A stretch of DNA of 64,000 bases from Bradyrhizobium cytisi (GCF_008123515.1 NZ_VSSR01000056.1:1-64000), one strand, 5' to 3'. Positions 16,714 to 26,036 are shown, counted from the first letter of the stretch. The notes: generated by a model not told the origin, from the letters alone. Numbers and translations are program-made.

Positions 16714-16739
16714 AACTTGGGGGCTTGTGCCGGCGTTCC
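16714..16739 (-). promoter_or_regulatory. EcfG-type promoter, secreted protein gene
   Basis: Minus strand GGAAC-N17-AGTT, the same form as the PRC-barrel promoter at 9316-9341. Confidence 0.5.
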
Positions 16740-16807
16740 TAACGATGGCGGGCGGCTCCGGAATTTGGAACGCCCACCCTTTGGGTGAGAATTTTGGGTA
16801 ATCGGAT

Positions 16808-16832
16808 GGAACTCTCAACAGTCTTCGCCGTT
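16808..16832 (+). promoter_or_regulatory. exact EcfG-type promoter before the poly-HAMP kinase
   Basis: GGAAC-N16-CGTT, a perfect match to the published alphaproteobacterial EcfG consensus, 138 bases before the kinase start codon. The next downstream gene on this strand is the kinase, so the site would place it in the general stress regulon. Confidence 0.7.
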
Positions 16833-16969
16833 GGTTTGGCCGGGCTGAGCACGGCAGGTTCCAATTCCTCGCGTCGCAACCTTGGCGCTTGATTTCGAAT
16901 TTGGCTAACGCTCTATTTTGACAGTTGCGTCACGCCTAAGATTCGGCCGACGCCCGCGGGGGAAATAGC

Positions 16970-19900
16970 ATGAGCGACCTCGATCCCGGAACGGCATCAC
17001 GCTCCGGTCGTCGCGTCCCAAAACCAAAACCCAACGGTATGTCGGAGCAGGATTCCCGGCCGGAATTGCTGCTTGCGCTCCAGGCCATGCGCAGCGGCGA
17101 TTTTTCGGTGCGGATGAGCGGCGACTACCTCGGCATCGACGGCAAGATTGCCGACACCTTTAACGAAATCATCGCCGCCAACCAGCGCATGGCGCAGCAG
17201 CTCGAGCTGGTCGGCCAGGTGGTGGGACGCGAAGGCAAGACCCGCCAGCGCGTGAAATTCGGCCTCGCCTCCGGCTCCTGGGCCGACATGGAAGGCTCCG
17301 TCAACACGCTGATTGACGACCTGCTGTGGCCGACGCGCGAGGTGACCCGCGCGGTCGCAGCCGTGGCGCAGGGCGACCTGCTGCAAACCGTCAAGCTCGA
17401 CGTCGAGGGCCGCCCGCTGGGCGGCGAATTCCTGCAATCGGCGACCATCGTCAACACGATGATCAAGCAGCTCGGCGTGTTCACCTCGGAGGTGACGCGC
17501 GTCGCGCGGGAGGTCGGCACCGAAGGCAAGCTCGGCGGCCAGGCCCAGGTGCCGGAGGTGACCGGCGTCTGGAAGGATCTGACCGAGAGCGTCAACTCGA
17601 TGGCGAACAACCTGACCAACCAGGTTCGCAACATCGCCGAGGTGACGATCGCGGTGGCCAACGGCGACTTGTCCAAGAAGATCACCGTCGATGTCCGCGG
17701 CGAGATCCTTCAGCTCAAGGAAGCCATCAACACGATGGTGGACCAGCTGCGCTCCTTCGCCTCCGAAGTGACACGCGTCGCGCGCGAGGTCGGCACCGAC
17801 GGCAAGCTCGGCGGCCAGGCCATCGTGCCCGGCGTCGCCGGCACCTGGAAGGATTTGACTGACTCCGTGAACGCGATGTGCGGCAACCTCACCGCGCAAG
17901 TCCGCAACATCGCCAACGTCACCACCGCCGTGGCGCGTGGCGACTTGTCCCGCAAGATCACTGTGGACGTGCGCGGCGAAATTCTGGAGCTGAAGGACAC
18001 CATCAACACCATGGTGGACCAGCTGAACTCCTTCGCCTCGGAAGTGACACGCGTGGCGCGCGAGGTCGGCACCGAAGGCAAGCTCGGCGGCCAGGCCCAG
18101 GTGCCCGGCGTGGCCGGCACCTGGAAGGACCTCACCGACAACGTCAACTTCATGGCCTCGAACCTGACGGCGCAGGTCCGCAACATCGCCGACGTCGCCA
18201 CCGCTATCGCGGGCGGAGACCTCTCCAAGAAGATCACGGTGAACGTGTCGGGCGAAATCCTTCAGTTGAAGGAAACGCTCAACACCATGGTCGACCAGCT
18301 CAACGCCTTCGCCGGCGAAGTCACGCGCGTCGCGCGCGAGGTCGGTACCGAAGGCCGGCTCGGCGGCCAGGCCAACGTGCTCGGCGTCGCCGGCACCTGG
18401 AAGGACCTCACGGAAAGCGTCAACTCGATGGCGTCGAACCTGACCGCGCAGGTTCGCAACATCGCCGAGGTGACGACGGCGGTCGCCGGCGGCGACTTGT
18501 CAAAGAAAATTACCGTGGACGTCCGCGGCGAAATCCTGGAGCTGAAGGACACCATCAACACCATGGTGGACCAGCTCAACGCGTTCGCCGGCGAAGTCAC
18601 CCGCGTCGCGCGCGAGGTCGGCACCGAGGGCAAGCTCGGCGGCCAGGCCCAGGTGCGCGGCGTCGCCGGCACCTGGAAGGATTTGACGGACAGCGTCAAC
18701 TCGATGGCCTCGAACCTGACCGGTCAAGTCCGCAATATCGCCGAGGTCGCGACCGCGGTGGCCAAGGGCGACCTGTCCAAGAAGATCACGGTGAACGTCT
18801 CGGGCGAAATCCTTCAGCTGAAGGAAACGCTCAACACCATGGTCGATCAGCTCAACGCCTTCGCCGGCGAAGTCACGCGCGTGGCGCGCGAGGTCGGCAC
18901 CGAGGGCAAGCTTGGTGGTCAGGCCCAGGTGACGGGCGTCGCCGGCACCTGGAAAGATCTCACCGACAACGTGAACTCGATGGCGGGTAACCTCACGGCC
19001 CAGGTCCGCAACATCGCCGAGGTCGCAACCGCCATCGCCGGTGGCGACCTGTCACGCAAGATTACGGTGGACGTCCGCGGCGAGATCCTTCAGCTCAAGG
19101 ACACGCTGAACACGATGGTCGACCAGCTCAACCGCTTCGCGGGCGAGGTGACGCGCGTCGCGCGCGAGGTCGGCACCGAAGGACGCCTCGGCGGTCAGGC
19201 CAACGTGCCCGGCGTCGCCGGCACCTGGAAGGACTTGACGGACTCTGTGAACTCGATGGCGGGCAACCTCACGGCCCAGGTCCGCAACATCGCCGAAGTG
19301 ACCACCGCAGTGGCGCGCGGCGACTTGTCACGCAAGATCACAGTGGACGTGAAGGGCGAAATCCTCGAGCTCAAAAACACCATCAACACCATGGTGGACC
19401 AGCTCAACGGTTTCGCAGGCGAAGTGACGCGCGTGGCGCGCGAGGTCGGCACCGAAGGCAAGCTCGGCGGCCAGGCTGAAGTGCCCGGTGTTGCCGGCAC
19501 CTGGAAGGACCTCACCGACAACGTCAACTTCATGGCCTCGAACCTGACGGCCCAGGTCCGCAACATCGCCGAGGTCGCGACCGCGATCGCCGGCGGCGAT
19601 TTGTCGAAGAAGATCACCGTGGACGTGCGCGGCGAAATCCTGCTGCTCAAGGATACCCTGAACACGATGGTCGAGCAGCTCCGCTCCTTCGCGGCGGAAG
19701 TGACGCGCGTGGCGCGCGAGGTCGGCACCGAAGGCCGGCTCGGCGGTCAGGCCGTCGTGCCCGGCGTCGGCGGCACCTGGAAGGACCTCACTGACAACGT
19801 AAACCTGCTCGCCGCGAACCTCACCACGCAGGTCCGCAACATCGCCGAAGTCACAACGGCCGTGGCGCGCGGCGACCTCTCGCGCAAGATCACCGTGGAC

Positions 19901-22900
19901 GTGAAGGGCGAAATCCTCGAGCTCAAGAACACCATCAACACCATGGTGGACCAGCTCAACGCGTTTGCCGGCGAAGTCACCCGCGTTGCGCGCGAGGTCG
20001 GCACCGAAGGCGAGCTCGGCGGTCAGGCCCAGGTGCCCGGTGTGGCCGGCACCTGGAAGGATCTCACCGACACCGTCAACTTCATGGCGGCGAACCTGAC
20101 AGAGCAGGTCCGCGGCATCGTCAAGGTGGTGACCGCGGTCGCCAACGGCGACCTCAAGCAGAACCTCACCGTGAAATCGAAGGGCGAGGTCGCAGCACTT
20201 GCCGACACCATCAACAACATGACGGAGACGCTCGCGACCTTCGCCGACCAGGTGACGTCGGTGGCGCGCGAGGTCGGCGTCGAAGGCCGCCTGGGCGGTC
20301 AGGCCGACGTGCCCGGTGCCGCCGGCACCTGGAAGGACCTCACGGGCAACGTCAACCTGCTGGCGGCCAACCTCACCTCGCAGGTGCGCGCGATCGCCGA
20401 GGTGGCGACCGCCGTGACCAAGGGCGATTTGACGCGGTCGATTCAGGTCGATGCCCGCGGCGAAGTGGCCGAGCTGAAAGACAACATCAACACGATGATC
20501 ACGAATCTCCGTCTGACGACGGACGTGAACACCGAACAGGACTGGCTGAAGACCAACCTCGCCAAGTTCACCAACATGCTTCAGGGCCAGCGCGATCTCA
20601 CGACCGTCGGCCGGTTGCTGCTGACCGAGCTGTCGCCGCTGGTCAACGCGCATACCGGCGTGATCTACCAGGTCGAGAACGAGGACAATCCGCAGCTCCT
20701 GCTGCTGGCCTCCTATGCCGGCGACGGTGTCTATCCCTATCAGCGCGTGCTTCCGTTCGGCGACGGCCTGATCGGCCAGTGCGCGCTCGACCGGCGCCCG
20801 CGCATGGTCTCCGACATTCCCGCCGACGTGGTGCCGATCAACTCGGCGCTCCTCCGCGTCGCGCCGAAGAACCTCGTGGTGCTGCCGGTGCTGTTCGAGG
20901 GGCAGGTCAAGGCGGTGATCGAGCTCGCCTCGCTCACCTCGTTCACGACCTCGCAGATGACATTCCTGGAGCAGCTCACCGACTCCATCGGCATCGTGCT
21001 CAATTCGATCGAAGCGACGATGCAGACCGAAGGCCTGCTGAAGCAGTCACAACAGCTCGCCGGCGAGCTCCAGACCCAGCAGCGCGAGTTGCAGCAGACC
21101 AACGACCAGCTCGAGCAGAAGGCGCAGCAGCTCGCCGAGCGCAACGTCGAGGTCGAGCGCAAGAACCAGGAGATCGAGCAGGCCCGCCGCGCGCTCGAGG
21201 AAAAGGCGACCGAACTCGCGCTGACCTCGAAGTACAAGTCCGAATTCCTGGCCAATATGAGCCACGAGCTGCGCACGCCGCTGAACTCGATCCTGATCCT
21301 CGGACAGCAGCTCACCGACAATCCGGACGGCAACCTCTCCGCCAAGCAGGTCGAATTCGCCCGCACCATCCACGGCGCCGGCACCGACCTCCTGAACCTC
21401 ATCAGCGACATTCTCGATCTCTCCAAGATCGAGTCCGGCACGGTGACGGTTGACGCCGAGGAAATCCTCACCGCCAACCTGCTCGAGACGGTCGGACGGC
21501 CGTTCCGGCATGAGGCGGAGAACCGCAATCTGTCGTTCAAGATCGACGTCGATCCGAACCTCGCGCGCAGCCTCGTCACCGACTCCAAACGCCTGCAACA
21601 GGTGCTGAAGAACCTGCTCTCCAACGCCTTCAAGTTCACTGGCGAGGGCGAAGTACGGCTGAAGGTCGCCGGCGCGCTCGGCGGTTGGGGCACGGATCAT
21701 CCCGTGCTGAACTCCGCGCCGGTCGTGATCGCCTTCGAGGTCTCCGATACCGGTATCGGGATTCCCCTGGAGAAGCAGAAGCTGATCTTCGAGGCGTTCC
21801 AGCAGGCGGACGCCGGCACCAGCCGTAAATACGGCGGCACCGGCCTTGGCCTCGCCATCAGCCGCGAGCTCGCGAGCCTGCTCGGCGGCGAAATCCACCT
21901 GCGCAGCGCCCCGGGCAAGGGCTCGACATTCACGCTGTATCTGCCGCTAAAATATTCCGGTCCGACGCTGGCGCCGCGCGCAGCACCAGCGCCGCAACAA
22001 TACAACCAGCCGCCGGCACTCCAGGCCGCCGCACCGGAACAGCAACGCGTCATCGAGCAACTGCCCGACGACCGCCTCAATCTCGAGCCTGGTGACAGCA
22101 TCCTTTTGATCGTCGAGGACGATCCGCATTATGCCCGCATCCTGGTCGACCTAGCACGCGACAAGGATTTCAAGGTCCTGGTCGCCGCACGCGGCGCCGA
22201 GGCGCTCGAACTCGCAAAGCAGTATCAGCCGCGCGCCGTTTCGCTCGATGTATTCCTGCCCGACATGCTCGGCTGGACGGTGCTGAGCCAGCTCAAGCAT
22301 AACCCGCTGACACGCCACATCCCCGTGCAGATCATCACGCTCGACGAGGACCGCCAACATGCGCTGGCCCGCGGCGCCTTCTCCTTCGTCAACAAGCCGA
22401 CGACGACCGAAGGCGTTGCCGCCGCGCTGACGCAGATCAAGGAATACGCGCGACCGCGGCGCAAGCGGCTGCTGATCGTCGAGGACAACGAGGCCGAGCA
22501 GTTGTCGATCCGGGAGCTGCTGCATCACGACGACATCGAGATCGTGACCACCGACACTGGCGCCGGTGCCCTGTCGACACTGCGCGGGGCGCCCTGCGAT
22601 TGCGTCGTGCTCGACCTCAGGCTGCCCGACATGAGCGGCTTCGAGGTGCTGGAGCAGATCCGTCGCGACGACACGCTGTCGAACGTTCCCGTGGTGGTGT
22701 TCACTGGCCGCGAGCTCTCCGCGGAAGAGGATGCGGAACTTCACACCATGGCGCGCAGCATCGTGGTCAAGGGCGTGGAATCGCCCGAACGCCTGCTCGA
22801 CGAAACCGCCCTGTTCCTGCATCGCGTGATCACGGAGCTGCCGGTCGAGAAGCAGCGCATGCTGGAGAAGCTGAACAGTTCCGATGAGGATTTGATCGGC

Positions 22901-23266
22901 AAGACCGCGCTGCTCGTCGACGACGATGCGCGCAACATCTTCGCGCTGTCGAGCGTACTGGAACGACGCGGCATGAAGGTGCTGACAGCGACCACCGGCC
23001 GCGAAGCGGTGACGCTGGTCGAATCAAACCCGGAAATCGCCATCGTGCTGATGGACATCATGATGCCGCAGATGGATGGCTATCAGACCATCGGCGTGAT
23101 CCGCGAGAATCCGGCCTTCCTGCGCCTGCCGATCATCGCGCTGACGGCGAAGGCGATGAAGGGCGATCGCGAAAAATGCCTGGAAGCCGGCGCGTCCGAC
23201 TACCTCGCCAAACCCGTCAACACCGATCAATTGCTGCTTGCGATCCGCATGTGGCTGCATCGCTGA
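16970..23266 (+). CDS. giant soluble poly-HAMP hybrid histidine kinase with three receivers
   Basis: A 2,098-residue cytosolic hybrid sensor kinase with no transmembrane segment, of the plan seen in fungal group III (Nik1/Os-1) osmosensing kinases. Order: a HAMP-like start (30-170), eleven near-identical 92-residue poly-HAMP units (about 171-1185, each with AREVG.EG.LGGQA and TWKDLT..VN), a GAF domain (about 1207-1347), coiled coil, HisKA with His1432 in MSHELRTP, HATPase (N box near 1541, GTGLGLA near 1623), then receivers with phospho-acceptors Asp1760, Asp1882 and Asp2029. GGGGGA lies seven bases before the ATG. The HAMP array probably relays osmotic or other cytosolic signals to the kinase. 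The PAS-HWE kinase follows 13 bases later. The long tandem DNA repeats could vary in number by recombination. Confidence 0.95.
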   Translation: MSDLDPGTASRSGRRVPKPKPNGMSEQDSRPELLLALQAMRSGDFSVRMSGDYLGIDGKIADTFNEIIAANQRMAQQLELVGQVVGREGKTRQRVKFGLASGSWADMEGSVNTLIDDLLWPTREVTRAVAAVAQGDLLQTVKLDVEGRPLGGEFLQSATIVNTMIKQLGVFTSEVTRVAREVGTEGKLGGQAQVPEVTGVWKDLTESVNSMANNLTNQVRNIAEVTIAVANGDLSKKITVDVRGEILQLKEAINTMVDQLRSFASEVTRVAREVGTDGKLGGQAIVPGVAGTWKDLTDSVNAMCGNLTAQVRNIANVTTAVARGDLSRKITVDVRGEILELKDTINTMVDQLNSFASEVTRVAREVGTEGKLGGQAQVPGVAGTWKDLTDNVNFMASNLTAQVRNIADVATAIAGGDLSKKITVNVSGEILQLKETLNTMVDQLNAFAGEVTRVAREVGTEGRLGGQANVLGVAGTWKDLTESVNSMASNLTAQVRNIAEVTTAVAGGDLSKKITVDVRGEILELKDTINTMVDQLNAFAGEVTRVAREVGTEGKLGGQAQVRGVAGTWKDLTDSVNSMASNLTGQVRNIAEVATAVAKGDLSKKITVNVSGEILQLKETLNTMVDQLNAFAGEVTRVAREVGTEGKLGGQAQVTGVAGTWKDLTDNVNSMAGNLTAQVRNIAEVATAIAGGDLSRKITVDVRGEILQLKDTLNTMVDQLNRFAGEVTRVAREVGTEGRLGGQANVPGVAGTWKDLTDSVNSMAGNLTAQVRNIAEVTTAVARGDLSRKITVDVKGEILELKNTINTMVDQLNGFAGEVTRVAREVGTEGKLGGQAEVPGVAGTWKDLTDNVNFMASNLTAQVRNIAEVATAIAGGDLSKKITVDVRGEILLLKDTLNTMVEQLRSFAAEVTRVAREVGTEGRLGGQAVVPGVGGTWKDLTDNVNLLAANLTTQVRNIAEVTTAVARGDLSRKITVDVKGEILELKNTINTMVDQLNAFAGEVTRVAREVGTEGELGGQAQVPGVAGTWKDLTDTVNFMAANLTEQVRGIVKVVTAVANGDLKQNLTVKSKGEVAALADTINNMTETLATFADQVTSVAREVGVEGRLGGQADVPGAAGTWKDLTGNVNLLAANLTSQVRAIAEVATAVTKGDLTRSIQVDARGEVAELKDNINTMITNLRLTTDVNTEQDWLKTNLAKFTNMLQGQRDLTTVGRLLLTELSPLVNAHTGVIYQVENEDNPQLLLLASYAGDGVYPYQRVLPFGDGLIGQCALDRRPRMVSDIPADVVPINSALLRVAPKNLVVLPVLFEGQVKAVIELASLTSFTTSQMTFLEQLTDSIGIVLNSIEATMQTEGLLKQSQQLAGELQTQQRELQQTNDQLEQKAQQLAERNVEVERKNQEIEQARRALEEKATELALTSKYKSEFLANMSHELRTPLNSILILGQQLTDNPDGNLSAKQVEFARTIHGAGTDLLNLISDILDLSKIESGTVTVDAEEILTANLLETVGRPFRHEAENRNLSFKIDVDPNLARSLVTDSKRLQQVLKNLLSNAFKFTGEGEVRLKVAGALGGWGTDHPVLNSAPVVIAFEVSDTGIGIPLEKQKLIFEAFQQADAGTSRKYGGTGLGLAISRELASLLGGEIHLRSAPGKGSTFTLYLPLKYSGPTLAPRAAPAPQQYNQPPALQAAAPEQQRVIEQLPDDRLNLEPGDSILLIVEDDPHYARILVDLARDKDFKVLVAARGAEALELAKQYQPRAVSLDVFLPDMLGWTVLSQLKHNPLTRHIPVQIITLDEDRQHALARGAFSFVNKPTTTEGVAAALTQIKEYARPRRKRLLIVEDNEAEQLSIRELLHHDDIEIVTTDTGAGALSTLRGAPCDCVVLDLRLPDMSGFEVLEQIRRDDTLSNVPVVVFTGRELSAEEDAELHTMARSIVVKGVESPERLLDETALFLHRVITELPVEKQRMLEKLNSSDEDLIGKTALLVDDDARNIFALSSVLERRGMKVLTATTGREAVTLVESNPEIAIVLMDIMMPQMDGYQTIGVIRENPAFLRLPIIALTAKAMKGDREKCLEAGASDYLAKPVNTDQLLLAIRMWLHR
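17480..20510 (+). repeat. eleven 276-base coding repeats (HAMP units)
   Basis: Tandem in-frame units of exactly 276 bases (for example successive KKITVDVRGEI segments start near 17671 and 17947). Long runs are identical between units at the DNA level, especially around CGCGTCGCGCGCGAGGTCGG. The last two units (from about 20100) are more diverged. Confidence 0.9.
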
Positions 23267-23279
23267 GTTGGATCCGAGA

Positions 23280-24773
23280 ATGGACCACGAAAAGGTCAAT
23301 ATCCTCCTCGTCGACGACCAGCCGGCCAAGCTGCTCGCTTACGAGGTGATCCTAAAGGAACTCGGCGAGAACCTCGTGATCGCCTCGTCCGGCCGCGAGG
23401 CGCTGGAGGTGCTGCTCAAGACCGAGATCGCGGTGATCCTGGTCGATGTCTGCATGCCCGAGCTCGACGGCTTCGAGCTCGCGGCAATGATCCGCGAGCA
23501 TCCGCGCTTCCAAAAGACCGCGATGATCTTCATTTCGGCGATCCAGGTCAGCGACATCGACCGGCTGCGCGGCTACGAGATGGGGGCCGTCGACTACGTG
23601 CCAGTTCCTGTCGTGCCGGAGGTGCTGCGAGCCAAGGTCAAGGTGTTTGCCGAGCTCTATCGCAAGACGCGCGAGCTCGAACGGCTGAACCAGGATCTCG
23701 AGGATCGTGTCCGTGCCCGCACCGCCGAGCTCGAGAACTCCACCGCAAAACTGCGCGAAAGCGAAGAGCGGCGCAGCATGGCAATCGCCGCCGGCAAGAT
23801 GGGATCCTGGGACTGGGACTGGGTCAACGGCGACTGGATGTGGGACGAAGGCCAGTACCGCATCTTTGGCGTGACACCGGAGACGTTCAACGTCACCTCG
23901 GCCAACATCCAGGCGCTGCTGCACCCGGATGACGTGGACCAGTTCGGCCAGGCGATTGCCGCGTTCGATACCGGCGCGCACGCCTATGAAGGAGAGTTCC
24001 GCGTCTGCCGGCCCGATGGTGATGTGCGCTGGTGCGTCGGCACGGCCGCCGCGACTATGGATCCGGGCGGTCGAGTCGTGCGGGTGAGCGGCGTCACGGT
24101 CGATATCACCGAACGCAAGCGCGCCGAGGAACGGCAGAACCTGCTGGCGCGCGAAGTCGATCACCGCGCCAAGAATGCGCTGGCTCTGGCACAGTCGATC
24201 GTGCGCCTCACCCGCGCCGACGAGGTCAAGGCTTACGTCAATGCCGTCGAGGGGCGCATCAATGCGCTCGCGCGCGTGCACACCATCCTGTCGCTGTCGA
24301 GCTGGCAGGGCGCCGAGCTCTCCAAGCTCATCGAGGAAGAGCTTGCGCCCTATTCGCTCGGCGGACAGATCAAGCTCGGGGGTCCCGAGGTGCAGTTGCT
24401 GCCGGCGACCGCCCAGACACTGGCGCTGGCGCTGCACGAGCTCTTCACCAATTCGGCCAAGTATGGCGCGCTCTCGACCCGGTCGGGGCGGCTCGCGATC
24501 GGCTGGCAGGCCGAGAACGATCTCCTCACCTTGACGTGGGACGAGACCGGAGGGCCGTTGGTCAGGACGCCGAAGTCGCGTGGCTTTGGCACAAGAAGCC
24601 TGCTGGCCAGTGTCGAATCCCAGCTCGGCGGACAGGCGCAGTTCGACTGGCGTCCAGAGGGCTTGTTGTGCCGCCTTGATGTGCCATTGACGCGCAAGAG
24701 CGCGGCAACATCGGCGGTGCAGGACAAGTTCGAGGCCAGCACCTCTCCCGAACTTCAGCGCGCGTCGGGTTAG
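23280..24773 (+). CDS. receiver-PAS-HWE histidine kinase
   Basis: A 497-residue soluble kinase. The N-terminal receiver (1-125) has its acceptor Asp56 and Ser86, but the conserved Lys of the KP motif is Val109 (DYVPVPVVPE). A coiled coil (130-160) leads to a PAS domain (about 165-285, GEFRVCRPDGDVRWCVG) and an HWE-type kinase: His295 in EVDHRAKNALALAQS, the N box ALHELFTNSAKYGAL, and the WDETGGP and GFGTRSL motifs. HWE kinases commonly feed the PhyR-EcfG stress switch. The ATG at 23280 lies 13 bases after the poly-HAMP kinase stop, so the two are co-transcribed; a TTG at 23238 would overlap that gene. Confidence 0.93.
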   Translation: MDHEKVNILLVDDQPAKLLAYEVILKELGENLVIASSGREALEVLLKTEIAVILVDVCMPELDGFELAAMIREHPRFQKTAMIFISAIQVSDIDRLRGYEMGAVDYVPVPVVPEVLRAKVKVFAELYRKTRELERLNQDLEDRVRARTAELENSTAKLRESEERRSMAIAAGKMGSWDWDWVNGDWMWDEGQYRIFGVTPETFNVTSANIQALLHPDDVDQFGQAIAAFDTGAHAYEGEFRVCRPDGDVRWCVGTAAATMDPGGRVVRVSGVTVDITERKRAEERQNLLAREVDHRAKNALALAQSIVRLTRADEVKAYVNAVEGRINALARVHTILSLSSWQGAELSKLIEEELAPYSLGGQIKLGGPEVQLLPATAQTLALALHELFTNSAKYGALSTRSGRLAIGWQAENDLLTLTWDETGGPLVRTPKSRGFGTRSLLASVESQLGGQAQFDWRPEGLLCRLDVPLTRKSAATSAVQDKFEASTSPELQRASG

Positions 24774-24991
24774 CGCGACGCAGCGACCTTCAGCCGTAAC
24801 ATCGGCCGCGGTTCATCGGCGACACGCCCTTCGAGCCAGGCTTCCGTTCGCGCGAGATCGCGCAACGCCGTCGCGTAGCGGCGGGCGGCGCTGCGCTCCG
24901 CACCGCGCGGCAGCTTGCGTGCCTTACGCAACATGTCGGCCGCCGCGTTACGGTAGGCCAGCGAGCGATAGAGAAAGACCACCTTGCCCAT
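24770..24991 (-). CDS. 73-residue helical protein
   Basis: A small basic protein (MGKVVFLYRSLAYRNAAADM at the start) built from two amphipathic helices, with ARTEAWLEGRV near the end that recalls the QDWLDG motif of the 64-residue protein at 15586-15780. The frame is open far upstream, but the chosen ATG at 24991 has GGGAA at a reasonable distance, and the upstream part overlaps another promoter. Its stop overlaps the convergent HWE kinase stop by four bases. Function unknown. Confidence 0.6.
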   Translation of the reverse strand: MGKVVFLYRSLAYRNAAADMLRKARKLPRGAERSAARRYATALRDLARTEAWLEGRVADEPRPMLRLKVAASR

Positions 24992-25082
24992 ATCGAATGT
25001 TCCCGTGTTGATGGCGTTCATCTTCGCAAAGTCGGCATGAACGTCGGATGAAGCGGCAGATGACAATTCCTTCATGCGCATT

Positions 25083-25107
25083 GGAACCCGCGATTGCGGC
25101 ACGCGTT
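25083..25107 (+). promoter_or_regulatory. exact EcfG-type promoter
   Basis: GGAAC-N16-CGTT, a perfect consensus match, 93 bases upstream of the 67-residue membrane protein. Confidence 0.65.
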
Positions 25108-25199
25108 TGCATGACAGATCGATCGGCAGTTCCATGCGCGCAAAAAAGTCGCCAAATAGGTCGCCAAGCCTGATCTCTCCCACCGGCGTCATCAAATTA

Positions 25200-25403
25200 A
25201 TGACGCATGCGATGATGGGCGCTGCACTCGGTCTGGCCTTCACGCTCGCGCTCATTCTGGTCAATCCTGCGGTCGCAGAATTGCTGAACCACGGCGGCCG
25301 TGCGGCAGCCTTGGTCTTTGTCGGCACGATGGTGACGACGTTTGCCATCGGTGCCGCCCTGACGGGCGTCGTGCTCATCCTCAACGAGGACAAGGAATCT
25401 TGA
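25200..25403 (+). CDS. 67-residue two-helix membrane protein
   Basis: A small inner-membrane protein with two hydrophobic helices (AALGLAFTLALILVNPAVA and GTMVTTFAIGAALTGVVLIL) joined by a short loop (ELLNHGGRAAA) and an acidic tail NEDKES. The ATG at 25200 is chosen because the helix begins just after it; the longer frame to 25074 includes the promoter. No Shine-Dalgarno is strong. Likely a stress-induced membrane peptide. Confidence 0.6.
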   Translation: MTHAMMGAALGLAFTLALILVNPAVAELLNHGGRAAALVFVGTMVTTFAIGAALTGVVLILNEDKES

Positions 25404-25436
25404 AGCGCGCGTGAGGCGCAATGCGACGTATTGTTC

Positions 25437-25461
25437 GGAACTCCCGCGGCAAATAGCGGTT
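25437..25461 (+). promoter_or_regulatory. EcfG-type promoter
   Basis: GGAAC-N16-GGTT, 39 bases before the ATG at 25500. Confidence 0.55.
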
Positions 25462-25499
25462 GGGTGCCTGCGTCAATTCAACTCAGGGAGTTCCCGCGC

Positions 25500-25730
25500 A
25501 TGAACACGACCAAGCTCGCTCTCGCCGTGATGTTGGCAACCGGCCTCGCCGCCGCGCCCTTCGCCGCACAGGCCAAGTCACACAAGGCCAAGCATGAATC
25601 ATCGACCTCGTCCTCGCAAACGACAGGCGCCAACACGAAGTCCAAGGGCAGCGACACCTCCGGTCAGGGCGGCTCTGACCAGGGCGGCACCATGACGAAC
25701 AACAAGAGCGCCCCGGGCAACACCAAGTAA
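25500..25730 (+). CDS. 76-residue secreted Ser/Thr/Gly-rich protein
   Basis: A Sec signal peptide (LALAVMLATGLAAAPFAAQA, cut near residue 24) and a short, disordered Ser/Thr/Gly/Lys-rich mature part. CAGGGAG precedes the ATG. A hairpin at 25740-25771 follows the stop. Similar in style to the protein at 16391-16687. Function unknown. Confidence 0.65.
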   Translation: MNTTKLALAVMLATGLAAAPFAAQAKSHKAKHESSTSSSQTTGANTKSKGSDTSGQGGSDQGGTMTNNKSAPGNTK

Positions 25731-25739
25731 GCTCGCCAG

Positions 25740-25771
25740 AGAACAGGCTTCGCGAGAGCGGGGCCTGTTCT
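25740..25771 (+). terminator. possible terminator hairpin
   Basis: AGAACAGGC and GCCTGTTCT form a perfect 9-base stem with a 14-base loop just after the stop of the secreted protein. The T tract is short, so strength is uncertain. Confidence 0.45.
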
Positions 25772-25796
25772 TGGATGATCGAACATCCTCTCAGGG

Positions 25797-25964
25797 TCAC
25801 ATGGTCGGTGCGCGGGTCACAGCATCCCGGCCGGCCCGCCTCAAATCAACACCTTGCCAGTCGCGATCGCGATTGACGAGATCGCGTACGGCCACCTCGA
25901 CATCGGCCATCTCCAGCCTCAAGGCACTGATTCTACGTCGAATTTCATTAATTCTGTTGTCCAT
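25797..25964 (-). CDS. 55-residue helical protein
   Basis: A small charged protein (begins MDNRINEIRRRISALRLEM) that should form a helical hairpin or coiled coil, then RDLVNRDRDWQGVDLRRAG. The heptad-like spacing of Ile/Leu fits a short coiled coil. No strong Shine-Dalgarno is visible. It is convergent with the secreted protein gene and divergent from the DUF3072 gene. Small proteins opening this way are familiar in Bradyrhizobium; the function is unknown. Confidence 0.6.
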   Translation of the reverse strand: MDNRINEIRRRISALRLEMADVEVAVRDLVNRDRDWQGVDLRRAGRDAVTRAPTM

Positions 25965-26036
25965 GACTTGTTAGAGGCTTGCTAGAACAAAATAAGAACA
26001 TATAGTCAAGCCATGAACTCAGAATGGAGAGCGGAC

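Noticed and set aside
16918..16942. TTGACA with TAAGAT before the poly-HAMP kinase as a housekeeping promoter
   Set aside because: Spacing of 13 is too short for a sigma-70 promoter; the EcfG site is better.
17480..20510. Repeats resembling a CRISPR or satellite array
   Set aside because: Units are in-frame coding HAMP segments of 276 bases without spacers.
19328..20653. Long minus-strand frame (441 codons) within the HAMP repeats
   Set aside because: Antisense image of the repeats; the HAMP motifs are in the plus frame and in register over the whole array.
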